NCBI GenBank assembly: GCA_029168955.1
Contig: JAPDOI010000021.1
Location: forward strand, 3,524,501 to 3,588,500
Source: Aplectana chamaeleonis
Lineage: Eukaryota > Nematoda > Chromadorea > Rhabditida > Cosmocercidae
DNA length: 64,000 nt
Direction of reading: 5' to 3'
Each line of letters opens with the position of its first letter. Position 1 is the stretch's first letter. The notes under the pieces are model-generated. The model had not been told where the DNA came from, made no database searches, and was given only the letters and a program-made list of their open reading frames with translations. Shown here piece by piece: positions 19,410 through 31,187 of the stretch. The position numbers and the translations under genes are program-made.

Positions 19410-20330
19410 TCCTGGGGTCCCACGGACTCCCATCGAGGTCCTGCTTATTTCCAGTCGGATTCCACCAACTTTTCCCGGTGCATGGCGCACTCCCACTTGA
19501 GTCTCGCCCCCGTTTGCCGGCGCTTGGCACATTCCCACTTGGGTCCGGCACACGTTCATCGACGCTTGGCGCACTCCAATTTGGGTCCCGCCCATTTTTC
19601 CCGGCGCTCTGCTCACTCCGTCATGGGGCCCGCCCACGTTGCCCGGCGCTCGGCGCACTCCCACGTAGATCCCGCACTTTCCACGGCGTCCGGCGCACTC
19701 CAACTTGGGTCCCGCACACGTTCATCGACGCTTGGCGCACTCCAAGTTGGGTCCCGTCCACTTTTCCCGGCGCTCTGCTCACTCCCACTTGGGTCCCACA
19801 CACTTTCCACGGCGCTTGGAGCACTCACAGTTGGGTCCCGCCCACTTTTCCCGGCGCTGTCCTCACTCGCAGTTGGGTCCCACACACTTTCCACGGCGCT
19901 TGGCGCACTCACAGTTGGGTCCCGCCCACTTTTCCCGGCGCTCTGCTCACTCACAGTTGGGTCCCGCACATTTGTTTTGGTGCTGGACGCACCCCCTGAT
20001 GGGTACCATACTTTTTCCTCGGCGCTTGACGAACCCTCACTTGGGTCCCGCCCACGTTGCCGGCGCTTGGCGCGTTCCCAGTTGGGTCTCGCCCCCGTTT
20101 CCCGGCGCTCGGCGCACTCCCACTTGGGTCCCGCCTGCTTTTGTCGGCGCTCTGCTCCTTCCCAATGGGGTCCCGCCTACTTTTCCCGGAGCTCTGCGCA
20201 CTCTAAGTTGGGTCCCGTCTTTTTTGTCGGCGATCGGCTCACTCCCACTTAGATCCCGCAAACGTTCGTCGACGCTTGACGCACTCCCTCCCAGTTGCGT
20301 CCGACACACTTTTCTCAGCGCTCGGCGCGT
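19410..20330. repeat. 42 bp GC-rich minisatellite, ~20 units
   Basis: About twenty diverged units of 42 bp carry the core words TTGGGTCCCGCC, CCCGGCGCT and GCGCACTCC. In the centre (19735-19975) two unit types alternate (ACTTTTCCCGGCGCTCTGCTC and ACTTTCCACGGCGCTTGGCGC types), which indicates an 84 bp higher-order unit. Because 42 is 14 codons, several frames stay open on both strands (up to 286 codons). That openness is explained by the period and is not by itself evidence of coding. The array is clearly richer in G+C than its surroundings. Confidence 0.92.
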
Positions 20331-22000
20331 TTGCGATGACGCCCACGAAACAATTTTGGCAGATTTTTCCGTTTTACTGGAAATTTACTGCCACTTCTTG
20401 GAAAAATACCTTTCTACTGGAAAACGGAAGTATTCTGGAGGATTGCATAAAAATTCGGGAGATTTATGGGGACAATTTCCCTAATGTAGCAGTAATCTGG
20501 CAGATTTTCTGTCGGATCAGCACCTAGGAGGAATTTTGTGGTAAAAACCAGCATTTTCTTGTAATTGGAAGCAAACCTCTCGTAATCCAGAGGTGAACCA
20601 CCAGAAAAAATTCTGCTGAGTACCGAATCCTAAACAGAAATTTTTCGAGGGGCCAGTGCACCAGCATCATTGAGGGTCAGGACTGAGCGTAACTGAAATT
20701 TTGAATTGCATAAATCGTGAATAGTAATTTTCAAAATCCTCGTAATTGTAACTGATGAGTAATATGCTCAAACACAGCCCCAAACCTCATTAAACATGGA
20801 AACGCCTCAACTTCCCAGTGATGATCTGTATTTCAAAATAAATCTGTTTTTGATGAGTACTTGAAAAAGTGCCCCTATCCGAGCGAGTCTCTAGTCCGCA
20901 ATCGCAGACACCCTCTGTGGCAGCACGCGACACGATGACAATCCTGGTGGGACCACGTCGTCCCGGCACGATCAACCTTCGTCCCAGCACGATTTCATCG
21001 CATTACATACGTGCTGCAACAGCGTTTGTCCACAACTGCGGACCGGTATTTCCTTCTGATAAGAGCAAAACTGGTCGAAAGTGCAAATCCTCTCCTATCC
21101 AACGCTTTTTTTGGTTTTCAGCGAAACTTGGCGGTGTTCGAAGTTGAAACTGAAAGTTGATGGGGATCCAGGGTACCGACTGTTTTAGCAGCCAAAGCTA
21201 AAGCCGCGAAAATTGATAGGGCAATTGAACCTACGACATATGCACTAGATTAAAATAAGCACGGGTATTCTCAATAGAGCGAGATTTGTATATTTTTTCC
21301 CAACCTCTGACAAGGTGCTTCTATGGCTGTCAACGACGGCTAATTTGGATTTTGTTCTTTTTTATCGGTTTTTGGAAACGGAATAAAAATAAATAGGTGG
21401 CAAAATGAGTATTACTCAAAGGGGTGAAGTAAATATCAAATAGCAGCAAGTTTTTTTTGGCTCATACTCGTTAGGGCGGAAAATGTCGAAGTAACAAATT
21501 CACGAAAAGCGAAAAAAAAGCTAGGAATCACGCCTAATCGAGAAATTCCGCGAACACTATTACCAACTCAGACAGTAACACTGATGGAATCGCTGGAGCC
21601 TGGGCCGAACAACTTCCATCGCGCCTCTTCACTGTGGACACCCAGCGAAGACGCGACGCGACGTCGCGTGATCGAGGCGTAGGCTGATTATAACATCGCG
21701 TCGCGAATGAACTCTGAACGGGGCCTGACGAAAAAAAAACTCTGAACGGGGCCTGCTCGTGACGCGCTGGCGTTGTATGCATAGCGCATTAGAGCCGCTG
21801 TGAGTGGCATCAGACAGCTGCTAGTATAGAAACTATACGTATCGATTTTGCCCTCCGCCACCCATGAACCCTATCTGAGCGGAATATTAAATTATTGAGC
21901 AGTTCAAAAGCTTTCGACGTCATTTTTAAAAACTGCCTCTCCAAAGCAGTAGCGTCGCAAAACTCTGAATCCTGTAGGCTCGTGGTTAAATTATTTCATT
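20331..22000. other. Stretch without a recognised gene
   Basis: From 20380 to 20610 there are scattered words such as AATCTGGCAGATTTT and GTAATC like those at 6900-7170, suggesting the same decayed repeat family. An 18 bp word ACTCTGAACGGGGCCTG is duplicated near 21711 and 21739. No coding frame is supported. Confidence 0.4.
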
Positions 22001-22004
22001 TATT

Positions 22005-22115
22005 CGAAAATATTTGATTTTCGATATTCATTCATTCGAAATAGAGATTCGAATATATTCATTCATTCGTTCATTCGAAAATTTTGAAGTCGAATATATT
22101 CATTCATTCATTCGG
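22005..22115. repeat. TTCATTCGAA-type low-complexity repeat
   Basis: Repeats of ATTCATTC and TTCGAAAAT/ATTCGAATAT form a self-complementary AT-rich patch. A related patch lies at 23225-23445. Confidence 0.7.
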
Positions 22116-22325
22116 TCCGTTTAGTCAAAAAGCACAACTATAATATTCAGCGGCAGCCCCGTAGCGGCTCCGCGATCGGTCGGTGAGCCTTTACAAAAAT
22201 ATGGCAGAATGCGAGTAACTGGAATAAAATTAGTTATGAGTTATAATACAACTTACCGGTGCCTACGCACAAAATTGCGCACCTACGGTTGTCACGTTCT
22301 CTGTCTGACAGCCACCGGGGCTATA

Positions 22326-22595
22326 CTCTGAGAAAATTGTTGCGACTCCCCCGTGACTCTTCCGGCTCGGAGCCTGCTGGCGCCAAGCCGGAGGAGATGC
22401 GGGGCAGAACCGCGGACGACTCTTCATGGACCAAATCGCGGTGAGGTCGCGGAAGAGTCTCGGGGGAGTCGCGGTAGAGTTGCGGAAGCGTGAACCTCGG
22501 AGAAGACGCGGAAGAGTTCAGGGTCGCGGGACAGTCCGGGATCGCGATGGAGTCGCGGGGCAGTAGCGGAAGAGTCGCGGCAATATTTCTCAGAG
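22326..22595. mobile_element. 270 bp TA-flanked MITE with TCGCGG repeats
   Basis: Ends CTCTGAGAAAATTGTTGCGACTC and its near reverse complement GAGTCGCGGCAATATTTCTCAGAG (inverted ends of about 23 bp) are flanked by TA at 22324-22325 and 22596-22597. The interior is filled with degenerate GGAAGAGTCGCG words. It fits a Tc1/mariner-type non-autonomous element by its TA flank; the superfamily is inferred. Confidence 0.7.
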
Positions 22596-22597
22596 TA

Positions 22598-23224
22598 CGC
22601 GTTACTGCGACCAAGGAGACACGGGATGTACCTCACACCTGGGTAATTGAACTGGCGACAATCTTGTTTGACCAGACAGTAAACGCGGGGTCGCTGAAGC
22701 ATCCCCGCGGGGCTGGCGCGTTTTTAAAACGGGACCGTTGCGGTACTATCGCTGCAATATCGCGGAGCTGTCGAGGCTCAAGACACTGCAATACCAGACT
22801 ATCGATGTTTTGGCCGAATCCGTTCAGCTGTAAAAACCGAATCTGCCGAAGCCCAGAAAGTACAGAAATGGACGTCAATTTGCTAAACAGGACTCATAGC
22901 AACCCCTCGAAGCTAATGCTTCTGGGGTAGTCATTGTAGATTAGTGTGCTCCATTGCTCCAGTCCGTATTTCAAATAACTGTTTCTCTGAAAAGGGAGGG
23001 TTTGGGAAGCTAAACTACCAGTATTGCGTATATGCCAGCCTATCCCACCCATGGAGCACATTGTACGATGACGCAATATTTCACGTAATCCAAGCGTGTG
23101 GTATCCCCGAATCAGGCGTGGGGTGAACAGGTCGAGGTCGTTCTTTGATAGAGGGTGCTTTCGAAGGCTGATCAGAAAAAAAAGAAGTTCTAATGAAATG
23201 ATGCTCATGCTTTTGATTATTTTC
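22598..23224. other. Stretch without a recognised gene
   Basis: Two overlapping frames (22633-22878 and 22894-23244, minus) show no recognisable motif. No repeat boundary could be set. Confidence 0.35.
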
Positions 23225-23445
23225 AAAAATTCGAATATGTCCAATAAAGTAGTCGAATTTCGAATATTATTCGAAAGTCTGTTTTTGAAACATTCGAATT
23301 TCGAATATTATCCGCTTTCTTTCTTCGGAACCGTTTTCTACGAAGTATTCGAATTTCGAATATTATTCGAAAATCAAAATTTTCGAATTTTGAATGATTC
23401 GAAATTTGAAAAATCATTCGAATAATTTTCGAATAATACAATTTG
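23225..23445. repeat. TTCGAATATT low-complexity repeat
   Basis: Tandem, self-complementary words ATTCGAATTTCGAATATTATTCG recur irregularly. Open frames through it are compositional artefacts. Confidence 0.7.
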
Positions 23446-23570
23446 GTCCGAAGTACAGTATAAACATACCTTATTTGAGGTTTACAGGAAAAACGGTCTT
23501 CGCGTTTTCATCGGAAATTGATTGAACCGGCGTCCATTGCAACAATAATGTTGAAGGATAAAAACGAGCC

Positions 23571-26500
23571 ATGACTTACTTGACTTAATCGGTTGGCTTT
23601 CGCCTGACGCGGTCATTCCGCATCTTCACCTAGGTGTGCCGTCCTAGTAGTCAGCCGTATCCATTTTTCACGGTCTTCAGCCACAATTTGAACACATTCC
23701 ATCCAGCTGTCACTATTCCATTTCCTGCGAAACGAAACATCGCGCCTGAACTGTCTTTCGATGCCGAGTGACTTAAAATCCTCTTTAACCACATCCGTTC
23801 AGAACTTTCGCCTACGCCCAGGTGGCCGTTTCCAGACAGGATTTGGAAGCATTCTTAAAGCGTGTTGTACGAGACGATCCGGCGTTCTTCTTAGTATATG
23901 CCCGAGCAGTCGAAGTCGACTTTCCATTGCTGCTTGAGATCGCTTTAGGAGATGATGGCACCTCCCTCGTGTCAAGCGTTGATGTACTGCGTCGATTTCC
24001 TTGTAAAGATCTTCGTTATGGCATACACGCGGCCAGAAATATCCAAGCAAACGCCTAAAAAGCTTCCTCTCCGTGCAATCCAACCTTTCCATCTGCGTCT
24101 TCGATGCTGCCCACGTCTCCGATCCGTACATCATGATAGGGCGAATAGCGGATAGGTAGACGCGCAACTTGACTTCCTTCGCGATGTTGGTAGACCACAA
24201 ACACTTGGTTAGATAATTAAATGCAGACGTAGCTTTCGCACATCGTTGTCGAATATCCGCTGCATAACTACCATCGTTCTTCAGCAAACAGCCCAAATAA
24301 CAGAAATCGTCCACCAGTTCGATACATTGTCCGTCCACACAAACTCCCGTTGAAGGCCTCTGGCGGCATACTTCGAAACGAGGTTCACAATCCTTTGCAG
24401 TTTTGCGTTGTTTTCAGCGAATAACACAATGTCGTCGGCGTACTCCAGGTCGACAAGGGAGCGTCCTGATGGTGTTAGGATCACATCCGCAGGAAACTGT
24501 TCTGCAACTCTACGCATGATGTCATCAACGGCGAAGTTGAAAAGAAAAGGTTCTGCAACGGCTCCTTGCCTTACTCCTGTTTTCACCTCGAAAGCTGACG
24601 TAAACCCGACAGGTGTACGAACTGCTGCTGTTGTTCCTTTGTTCATGTCCTCGATTAACCGAACATACTTTTCCGGGACTCCATCTGCTCTCAGAGCATT
24701 GAGCAATCGATCACGATGAGGTGAGTCGAACGCAGCTTCAAAGTCCAAAAAAGCAAGCTGTAATGGCCTCGATAACCGCTGCCATGATTCAATTATTCTT
24801 CTCACGACGAACACTTGGTCGATGGTCGATCTTCCAGGTCGAAAACCGGCTTGCTCATCTCTGGTCGTTCCTTCACGATGTTTGATAAGTCGCTCGAGAA
24901 TGATACGTTCCAAAACCTTGTACATGACACGAAGTAGAGAGATTCCTCGGTAGTTCCTAGGATCCGTGACGGATAGCTTCTTGTGAAGAGGTACGATGAT
25001 CGCATGTCTCCACAAATCGGGTATCCTTTTGCTCATCCATATGGTACGGATCGTGTTGGTCATTTCACGAATCCCAGACAGAGGAAGAGCTTTCAGCATT
25101 TCAGCAGTGATGTTGTCATCTCCACCTGCCTTTCCATTCTTCATTTTCCGGACACTTCAGACTCAGTCGGCGGTTCCTCACTGACATCGTAATTTGCTCT
25201 CTGAACATGCGGGAGCTCAGGTACTGATGGCGCTGGACGATTCAGTAGTGAACTGAAGTAATCCTTCCATATTGGCAGCGTCGCATCACCAACTGCAACT
25301 CCATTGGTAGTGTTCAAGACAGGAGAACATCTCTTCATCTTCCCGCTATACTGTCGCAGCAACGTGTAGGCTTTCTTCGGATTCTTCTCCTCCCAAGCCT
25401 TCTCGAACTCCTTAGCTCTACACGTCCACTCTCGTTCGCGGTCACTTTGAAGCTGCCGACGCTACTTCCTCCTCAGACGCTTCTCCTCCACGAAGTTTCC
25501 TGCAGTTCGGAGAGCACATACTCTGTTGTAGGTAGATGTTGTTTCTTCTGAGACGTAGGCGAACTTCTTCTAAGGTTGTACAACCGGGAGTGCCTCTTTC
25601 GAAGCGTCCTGGATGCACTTGACAAAAGAATCCGCGTCGCAAGGTTTCTTCTTAGTCCGTACTCCGATGTGAATAGAAACGCGTTGTCGAAAATTCCTTC
25701 TGCACTCTTCATCTCTGAGACTTGTCATGTCAATCCTCTGGAGAGGCTGAGCCCCTCGCTTCCTCTTATGAATCCTCGCAGTGAAGTTCAACAGAACAGG
25801 ACGGTGAACCGAATCGAATGCGACATCCCACACAGCTCTAGATCTTCGAATGTCCGATACTGGAATATTCCTCGTCAGGACATAGTCAAGCTGTAGTTTC
25901 AAAGTTGTCATCTTCCGCTTCCCCTGCTCTTCTGGAGATAGCTGGGTTGGTCCCTGCCACGTAAGCTGATGGCGGCGATGATTCCTCTTGAATGTCGATG
26001 CAATAATCAGACCACTGCGTTCACAAAAGTCGACAAGGCGGTAGCCATTGTCCGATGTTTGTTCCACTGGGTAGAACCATTTACCGAGTACTTGATCCTC
26101 ATAAAACGCATCCTTCGAATTGTCTTCGGCGGTTTCAGTGGGCGCATGAGCACTCACTATCCACAGATTGAACCCTCTGTGATCCCGCAGTCGTACGAAT
26201 GCATTCCGGCACGACCTTGAACCAAAATCCTTGACCATACCATTGGAATCCTTCCTTACAGCTATTGCACAGCCTCCCACTCTCCCATCGTCAGCGTTAC
26301 CGCAGTAGATGATGTACTCTCCGACGTTGATGACGGGTCTATCCTTGAGGCGGGTTTCCTGCAAAGCAGCAAACGGTGCATGGAAATAGCTCAGAAGTCT
26401 GGATAGCGCAGTTTTTTGGATATCACTCGACAGCGATCGACAGTTCAGAGTGGCGAAATTGTGGCTTGTGGCCAAAGACTTCATGACTCCTTAGGTACGA

Positions 26501-26697
26501 ATCCTAAGGTGTTATGGACCAGAGGCCTTAGTGTGCCGGACGGCGACACCTTTATGCAATGTGTGGGATACTTTCGCGATATAGTTGTGCACGCCATATC
26601 GTTCGAACGTTCCCTGTGTACACTCCAACGTCTGCTGGGTTCAGTAGAAGCAGGGGCACCAACGAGCAGGTACCAACAGACTTGTATACACACCCCC
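23571..26697 (-). mobile_element. RTE-clade LINE copy B
   Basis: A minus-strand copy whose 5' end (GGGGGTGTG) is at 26697 and whose AAGTC-type tail lies near 23571. The 10 bp target duplication AAAACGAGCC is perfect at 23561-23570 and 26698-26707. That gives firm element boundaries and shows the 5' end is complete. It matches copies A, C and D closely but has several deletions. Confidence 0.93.
23624..26484 (-). pseudogene. RTE endonuclease-reverse transcriptase (copy B), broken
   Basis: The start at 26484 reads MKSLATSHNF. The endonuclease frame (26484-25570) lacks about 90 bp near 26092 that contains the GIDANAKMG block in the other copies. A frameshift or stop region follows near 25560, and the linker is broken again near 25145 where bases before the MKNGKAGGDDN block are missing. 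The RT frame 25144-24281 retains QAGFRPGRSTIDQ, FLDFEAAFDS, GVRQGAVAEPF and YADDIVLF. It then lacks about 54 bp near 24362 that carry the RPDKCKQMW block. The C-terminal extension continues in 24338-23799. Multiple lesions make it inactive. Confidence 0.88.
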
Positions 26698-26704
26698 AAA
26701 ACGA

Positions 26705-26941
26705 GCCCTATACGGCCCCGCTCACTCACTCAACGGCCAACACGGAAATGGGCGGGTAAGGCATAACGCATATAAAGCCAAGGTTGCTCGGATGCGTACG
26801 GACAAAGTAAGCAGCAGAGCGGTTGGTCATGGCAAAATACAACATTGATGAGGAGATTTTGACATGATAAGCGCGATAAGCCTCACTTCGACCAGCTCAA
26901 AATGAGCGGCCTAGTCTATCAGTTTGAGGGCCGTATAGGGT
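26705..26941. mobile_element. Inverted-end element (CCCTATACGGCCC)
   Basis: CCCTATACGGCCC at about 26705 is matched by GGGCCGTATAGGG at 26929-26941, giving a ~237 bp unit with 13 bp perfect inverted ends. The interior contains CATATAAAG near 26769, a possible TATA-like word. RTE copy B inserted at its left edge. No target duplication was identified. Confidence 0.55.
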
Positions 26942-26952
26942 TATCTACAGGC

Positions 26953-27104
26953 TATAAAACGGCGAAATTCACATGGTTCCTACGCGTGCTGATGCGGAGC
27001 GGAGTTAAGAGACAGTGAGAGAGCGGGGGGCAGACGGAGGCAGAGGCGTCGCACGCGCCGCTCGCGCCTCGAATGATGTGAATCACGACGTTTTATAGAG
27101 GGTA
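26953..27104. repeat. Inverted repeat with TATAAAACG ends
   Basis: CTATAAAACGGCGAAATTCACATG (from 26953) pairs imperfectly with ATGTGAATCACGACGTTTTATAG (to about 27104). The ~100 bp between is G+C-rich with GAGAG and GGCG words. It is likely a small MITE lying next to the previous one. Confidence 0.6.
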
Positions 27105-27124
27105 TGACTTGTTCTTAGCCGTTC

Positions 27125-27208
27125 TTCCGCCATCATTGTTGAAGTGGATCCCGGTACATCCGATTTTCGATGAGAACTTGAAAGCCGTTTTTATCGTGAA
27201 CACTGCCT
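27125..27208. repeat. Family A MITE end fragment
   Basis: The sequence runs into TTTTTATCGTGAACACTGCC and TTAA (27209-27212), the family A terminus. The opposite end is missing. Confidence 0.6.
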
Positions 27209-27212
27209 TTAA

Positions 27213-27661
27213 CGTGTACCGCGACGCTAAATTGCAGTTCGGCAAAATAACATATTAAAATCGTGTACCAATCATGTTTCTAATCACTGGAGAGATTAAC
27301 AATCTTGTGTCTCATTGTACCTTCTGCCTAATCTCGGCTAATTGATATCCAGTTCCAGGACCAGCTTAGCAAGCCGGCTTGGTCACGTTCTGGGTGGGCG
27401 GCTAACCCATAACAGTCGTTTCGCCCACCCGCACGACGAAGCTCGGCCACCCGCTGCGGTGGATCCCTTACTCAGAACCTCGGTACGCGCTGCCCGCCGC
27501 ATTCACACGCATCGGGTGATGGTCGTAGTAATTTGCAGCCGCAAGATAGGCGGGGGAAACTCCATGTTTCGTCCATTTGCGCGCGTTGCTCCCCCCGTCC
27601 GTCCAATCACGTGCGCCGCTGATCCTCCGTTTCCCCACCTCTCTTGCGGCTGAAACACATT
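27213..27661. other. Stretch without a recognised gene
   Basis: A frame at 27342-27653 has no recognisable motif. No repeat structure is evident. Confidence 0.35.
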
Positions 27662-28583
27662 ACGACCTGTGCGGAAAAAAATTTTTGGAAACAGAAAATT
27701 TAGTTCGACAGAAAAAAATCTTCAAAAATGTGCAGAAAACAGAAAACAGAAAATTTTTCAAAAATCAATCAATAGTGCTGAGCGTACAGTATTTGAGATT
27801 TTTTACGGCATTAAACTTTTTGCACATTTGTTCCGTAATACGTGGTTCCTTTGCACAATATCCGAAGGCCAACAGTTCTCCAGATGAAGGAATGTAGACA
27901 TCCGAGAGAAGCAGATTATAACTGTAAAATGTCCCTCTAACCTCCCCTCTGCTTGGACAATAACACTCGATTACTTGATCAGAATCTCATTATGTGCAAA
28001 GAGAACATATATTCGGTGGGAGCAGACCTGCCCACCCTAGTGTACATATTTTGACGATAATTTCGAGATAATTGCTGGGTTGAACACGGTACTACTCCTT
28101 AACGCCCTAGAGTCATGCGCGTTCCGCGCGGGAGTGTCGTGTGAGTATAAATGTCATAGCGCGCCGCTCGCTCCATCGTGGCGGGTTCGCTCTTAACTCT
28201 GTAACAGTTGGAATGAGTTAAAACACGAAGTTAGAAATTGCGTGAATGGCACAGTTGGGACAAAACTTTACCCTAGTCCACGTTAGCGGTGACACTGGAG
28301 TATTGTCCGTGCCTGCCCACGTTCAGAAACTTTTCACACTCGAACGCCGCGCCAGAGCGGGTACCATTAGCTGGCGCTAAGTAGTATTGAAGCTCTTCAT
28401 TTTTATTATACAATAAAATTGGCGTTTTCGCATCATTTTACGGGATAACATACATTCTGTGGGATTCGTCAACGGTAAACCCCTTTATAAGGGTTATCAC
28501 TATAAGATAAAGATGAAGACTCGGCTTCCTCAATCCCTATCGGAATATGCAGCACATTTGAGGTCTATGCCATAGAAACTTGG

Positions 28584-29510
28584 ATGCTTTTCGGGGCTAT
28601 GCAGTGGCATGCGTGGGTCAGCCGACTTCCTAGTCAGATCCTTCATCTCCTTACATGCTGCCGAGATGTCGTACGTTTGTGCCGTGGCAATGGGGAGAAA
28701 AGAAGACCACCTCCGTGCAAACCGACGTCAATCCCTCCGCGGAGAGGGTTTTTGTCATGGGAGAGAAGCTGGCTGGCTGCAGCTCTCCTGAGGATTCTTC
28801 TACATATGGCCGGCGTCGAAAGGAATCCAAGACCCGCGAAGAAGAAAAAGTACCCATGTGCCACATGCGACAGAGATGTCACCTGGAATGGGACCAGCGT
28901 CCAGTGCTTTGGATGCCAAAAGTGGGTGCACTTCTCTTGTTCGGGTCTCAGTTCTGCGAGGCACCACAATTCTTCCTTTCGTTGTATTGTGTGCTCCGCC
29001 TCCAGTAACTCAAATTCCTCATCTATCTACCGCTGCCTATCTATTGTACACATCAATCTAAACGGCCTTTGCGACAAGCTTTCTGAATTATCTCTTTTTC
29101 CCCGTACTCATCACCCGGATGTTGTCATGGCTCAGGAAACCAAACTCTCTCCCTCTGCTACCTCTCGTCATCCAAACATCCCGGGCTATACTGCTTATCA
29201 TACTCCTAGGACATCTCAAGGAGGCGGAGTCTCTACTTTTGTTCTGTCCTCTCTTCCCTCTCACATAATTCCAAACACTCCAGTGGATGGAACTCTGGAG
29301 TATATCCTCATCCATCTATCTCTGAAAACACTACTTTCTCTTTTTAAAATATACATCCCTCCTTCTACCTCTTGTCCATCAACAAACAATCCTATCCCAC
29401 TTCTCAAGCAGCTAAATGACTGCTCTCTATCTCCCTCAGTTTTGCGGGTGACTTCAATGCGCACACGTTCTGCTCGTCGCTTGATTCTGATGCTAGAGGA
29501 AATGACGTAG
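28584..29510 (+). pseudogene. LINE ORF part 1: PHD finger and start of endonuclease
   Basis: Residues ~90-140 form a Cys4-His-Cys3 PHD-like finger (CATC, CFGCQKWVHFSC, CIVC; 28857-28995). Endonuclease blocks follow (VHINLNGLCDKLSEL, VVMAQETKLS). The frame leaves the correct reading before 29441, where the expected GDFNAH block appears in a different frame, so there is a frameshift in 29300-29440. The start is a guess; the first in-frame codon used is not necessarily ATG. Confidence 0.75.
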
Positions 29511-31009
29511 AAGAATGAGCGGAGGAGTGCGATCTGGTTATCCTAACTGATGACCAGCCCACTCGTCTCCCTGCCTTCGGCCGATCTTCCAGCCCAGACA
29601 TCTCCCTTGTCTCTTCTAATCTCTCTAATGCCTGCTCTTGGTCTACATCCACAACTCTTTCCAGTGATCACATTCCGGTCTTTGTCAATATCGATCTCTC
29701 TAACTCTCTTGCTCCCTATACAGGTGTTCGTCATCGTTCTTATCTCAATTTAGGCCTTTCAGACTGGAGCCTGTTCAGGGAGGTTGCACTCCGCCAAGCA
29801 GCCGAATATCCGTGGAATGGTGATGTACACCAGGAGCGCCAGTTATCTGATGCTATCTTGAAGGCTATGAAAGCTGCGATCAATGAAGCTCGCGTCAAGA
29901 CCTTCTTTCCCAATGTCACCAGGGAGACACTGCAGAAGATAAGAACAAGGGACTCAAAGAGAGCTGCAGATCACCTTGACCCAGACATCGCTCAGCTGGA
30001 TAATGAGATCAGGAGGGATCTTGACAGGCACAAGAAGGAAACTTAGGAAAAGTTAACTGCAAAGATGAACTTCAGAAATGATGCAGCAGCAACGTGGAAG
30101 GCTTTGAGAAGGATCTCTGGAAAGAGCACCCCCGCCAACAATTCCACGATTGAATTTGAAGGTGGAGTCTTCAAGTCAGAGAAGGAGGCCGCAAATGCTC
30201 TTGGGAAGCATTTTTTCATCACAAGAACTAAAAGAGAGAAGCAGAGTAGAATAACTGTCCGAGAACTCTGTAAATTGCCTCTCATGGATGTAGATGAAGC
30301 AGTCAAGCCTGCACAGGTCGAGAAGGTGATGAAGGAGATGAGTAACTCGAAGGCAATAGAGCCAGACGGTTTGAGCCCAGCAGTCCTGAAGAGACTGCCC
30401 AGTGAACTACTGCCCCTTCTTGCTGATGTCATAAACACATCGTTTTGTTCATGTACTTTACCCCAAAATTGGAAAGTCGCTCGCGTTATACCACTGCCGA
30501 AGCCGGGAAAATCACCATCCACGGCTAAAGGGTACCGGCCGATCAGTCTCCTCTCACCCATTGCCAAAGTTGCCGAAAAACTGGTTGTGGAGGAGCTTGC
30601 CGAGCATAGCAGCCAACAGCAGCACCAACATGGTTTCCGTAAATTACATTCCACCACTACGGCCTTGTTGCAAATTGTGAGCTATGTTCTGGACGGCTTC
30701 AATTCCCAGAAACCCCAGCGTACTGTTGGTGTGGCCCACGACTTAACCAAGGCATTTGACACTGTCAATCTAGGCCTACTATCAGAGAGTCTGTTAAAGT
30801 CTACCATTAAGCCTTGGCAGAAGCGGTGTATAACTGCTTTTACTAAAGGACGTCGGGCAAATGTGCTATTTCAGGGACATGTTTCCAATAGCATCCACAT
30901 AGCCGCTGGTGTCCCTCAAGGAGGAGTTTTATCGCCTGCACTTTTCAGTTTATATCTAGAAGATCTTCCCGTTCCCCTCCCCCATCAAGGTCGTTGCATA
31001 CGCGGATGA
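29441..31009 (+). pseudogene. LINE ORF part 2: endonuclease end and RT
   Basis: One frame runs through GDFNAH (29447), SSDHIPVF, then RT blocks VIPLPKPGKS, YRPISLLSPIAK, QHGFRKLHST, HDLTKAFDTVN and GVPQGGVLSPALF. It is broken by TGA at about 29516 (a Trp codon would fit) and TAG at about 30044. A frameshift near 30985 moves the catalytic VAYADDITIL block (about 30993) to another frame. Confidence 0.8.
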
Positions 31010-31187
31010 TATTACTATTCTATGCCGAGATCGCGACATGAAGGTAGCCGCCAGTAAGATCAATGACTACTTGATCGAGTTGAAATGTTTCTTCTATCGC
31101 AAAAATGCTCACAGTCTCTGCCTCCAAATCATCCGTCACCGTCTTTTCCACTGATAATGTAGAGCACAGTGCCCATCCCATGGTGAA

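Noticed and set aside
19392..20484. Three long overlapping plus-strand frames (286, 173, 259 codons) read as repeat proteins
   Set aside because: They are the forward frames of a minisatellite with a period divisible by three; minus-strand frames are open too.
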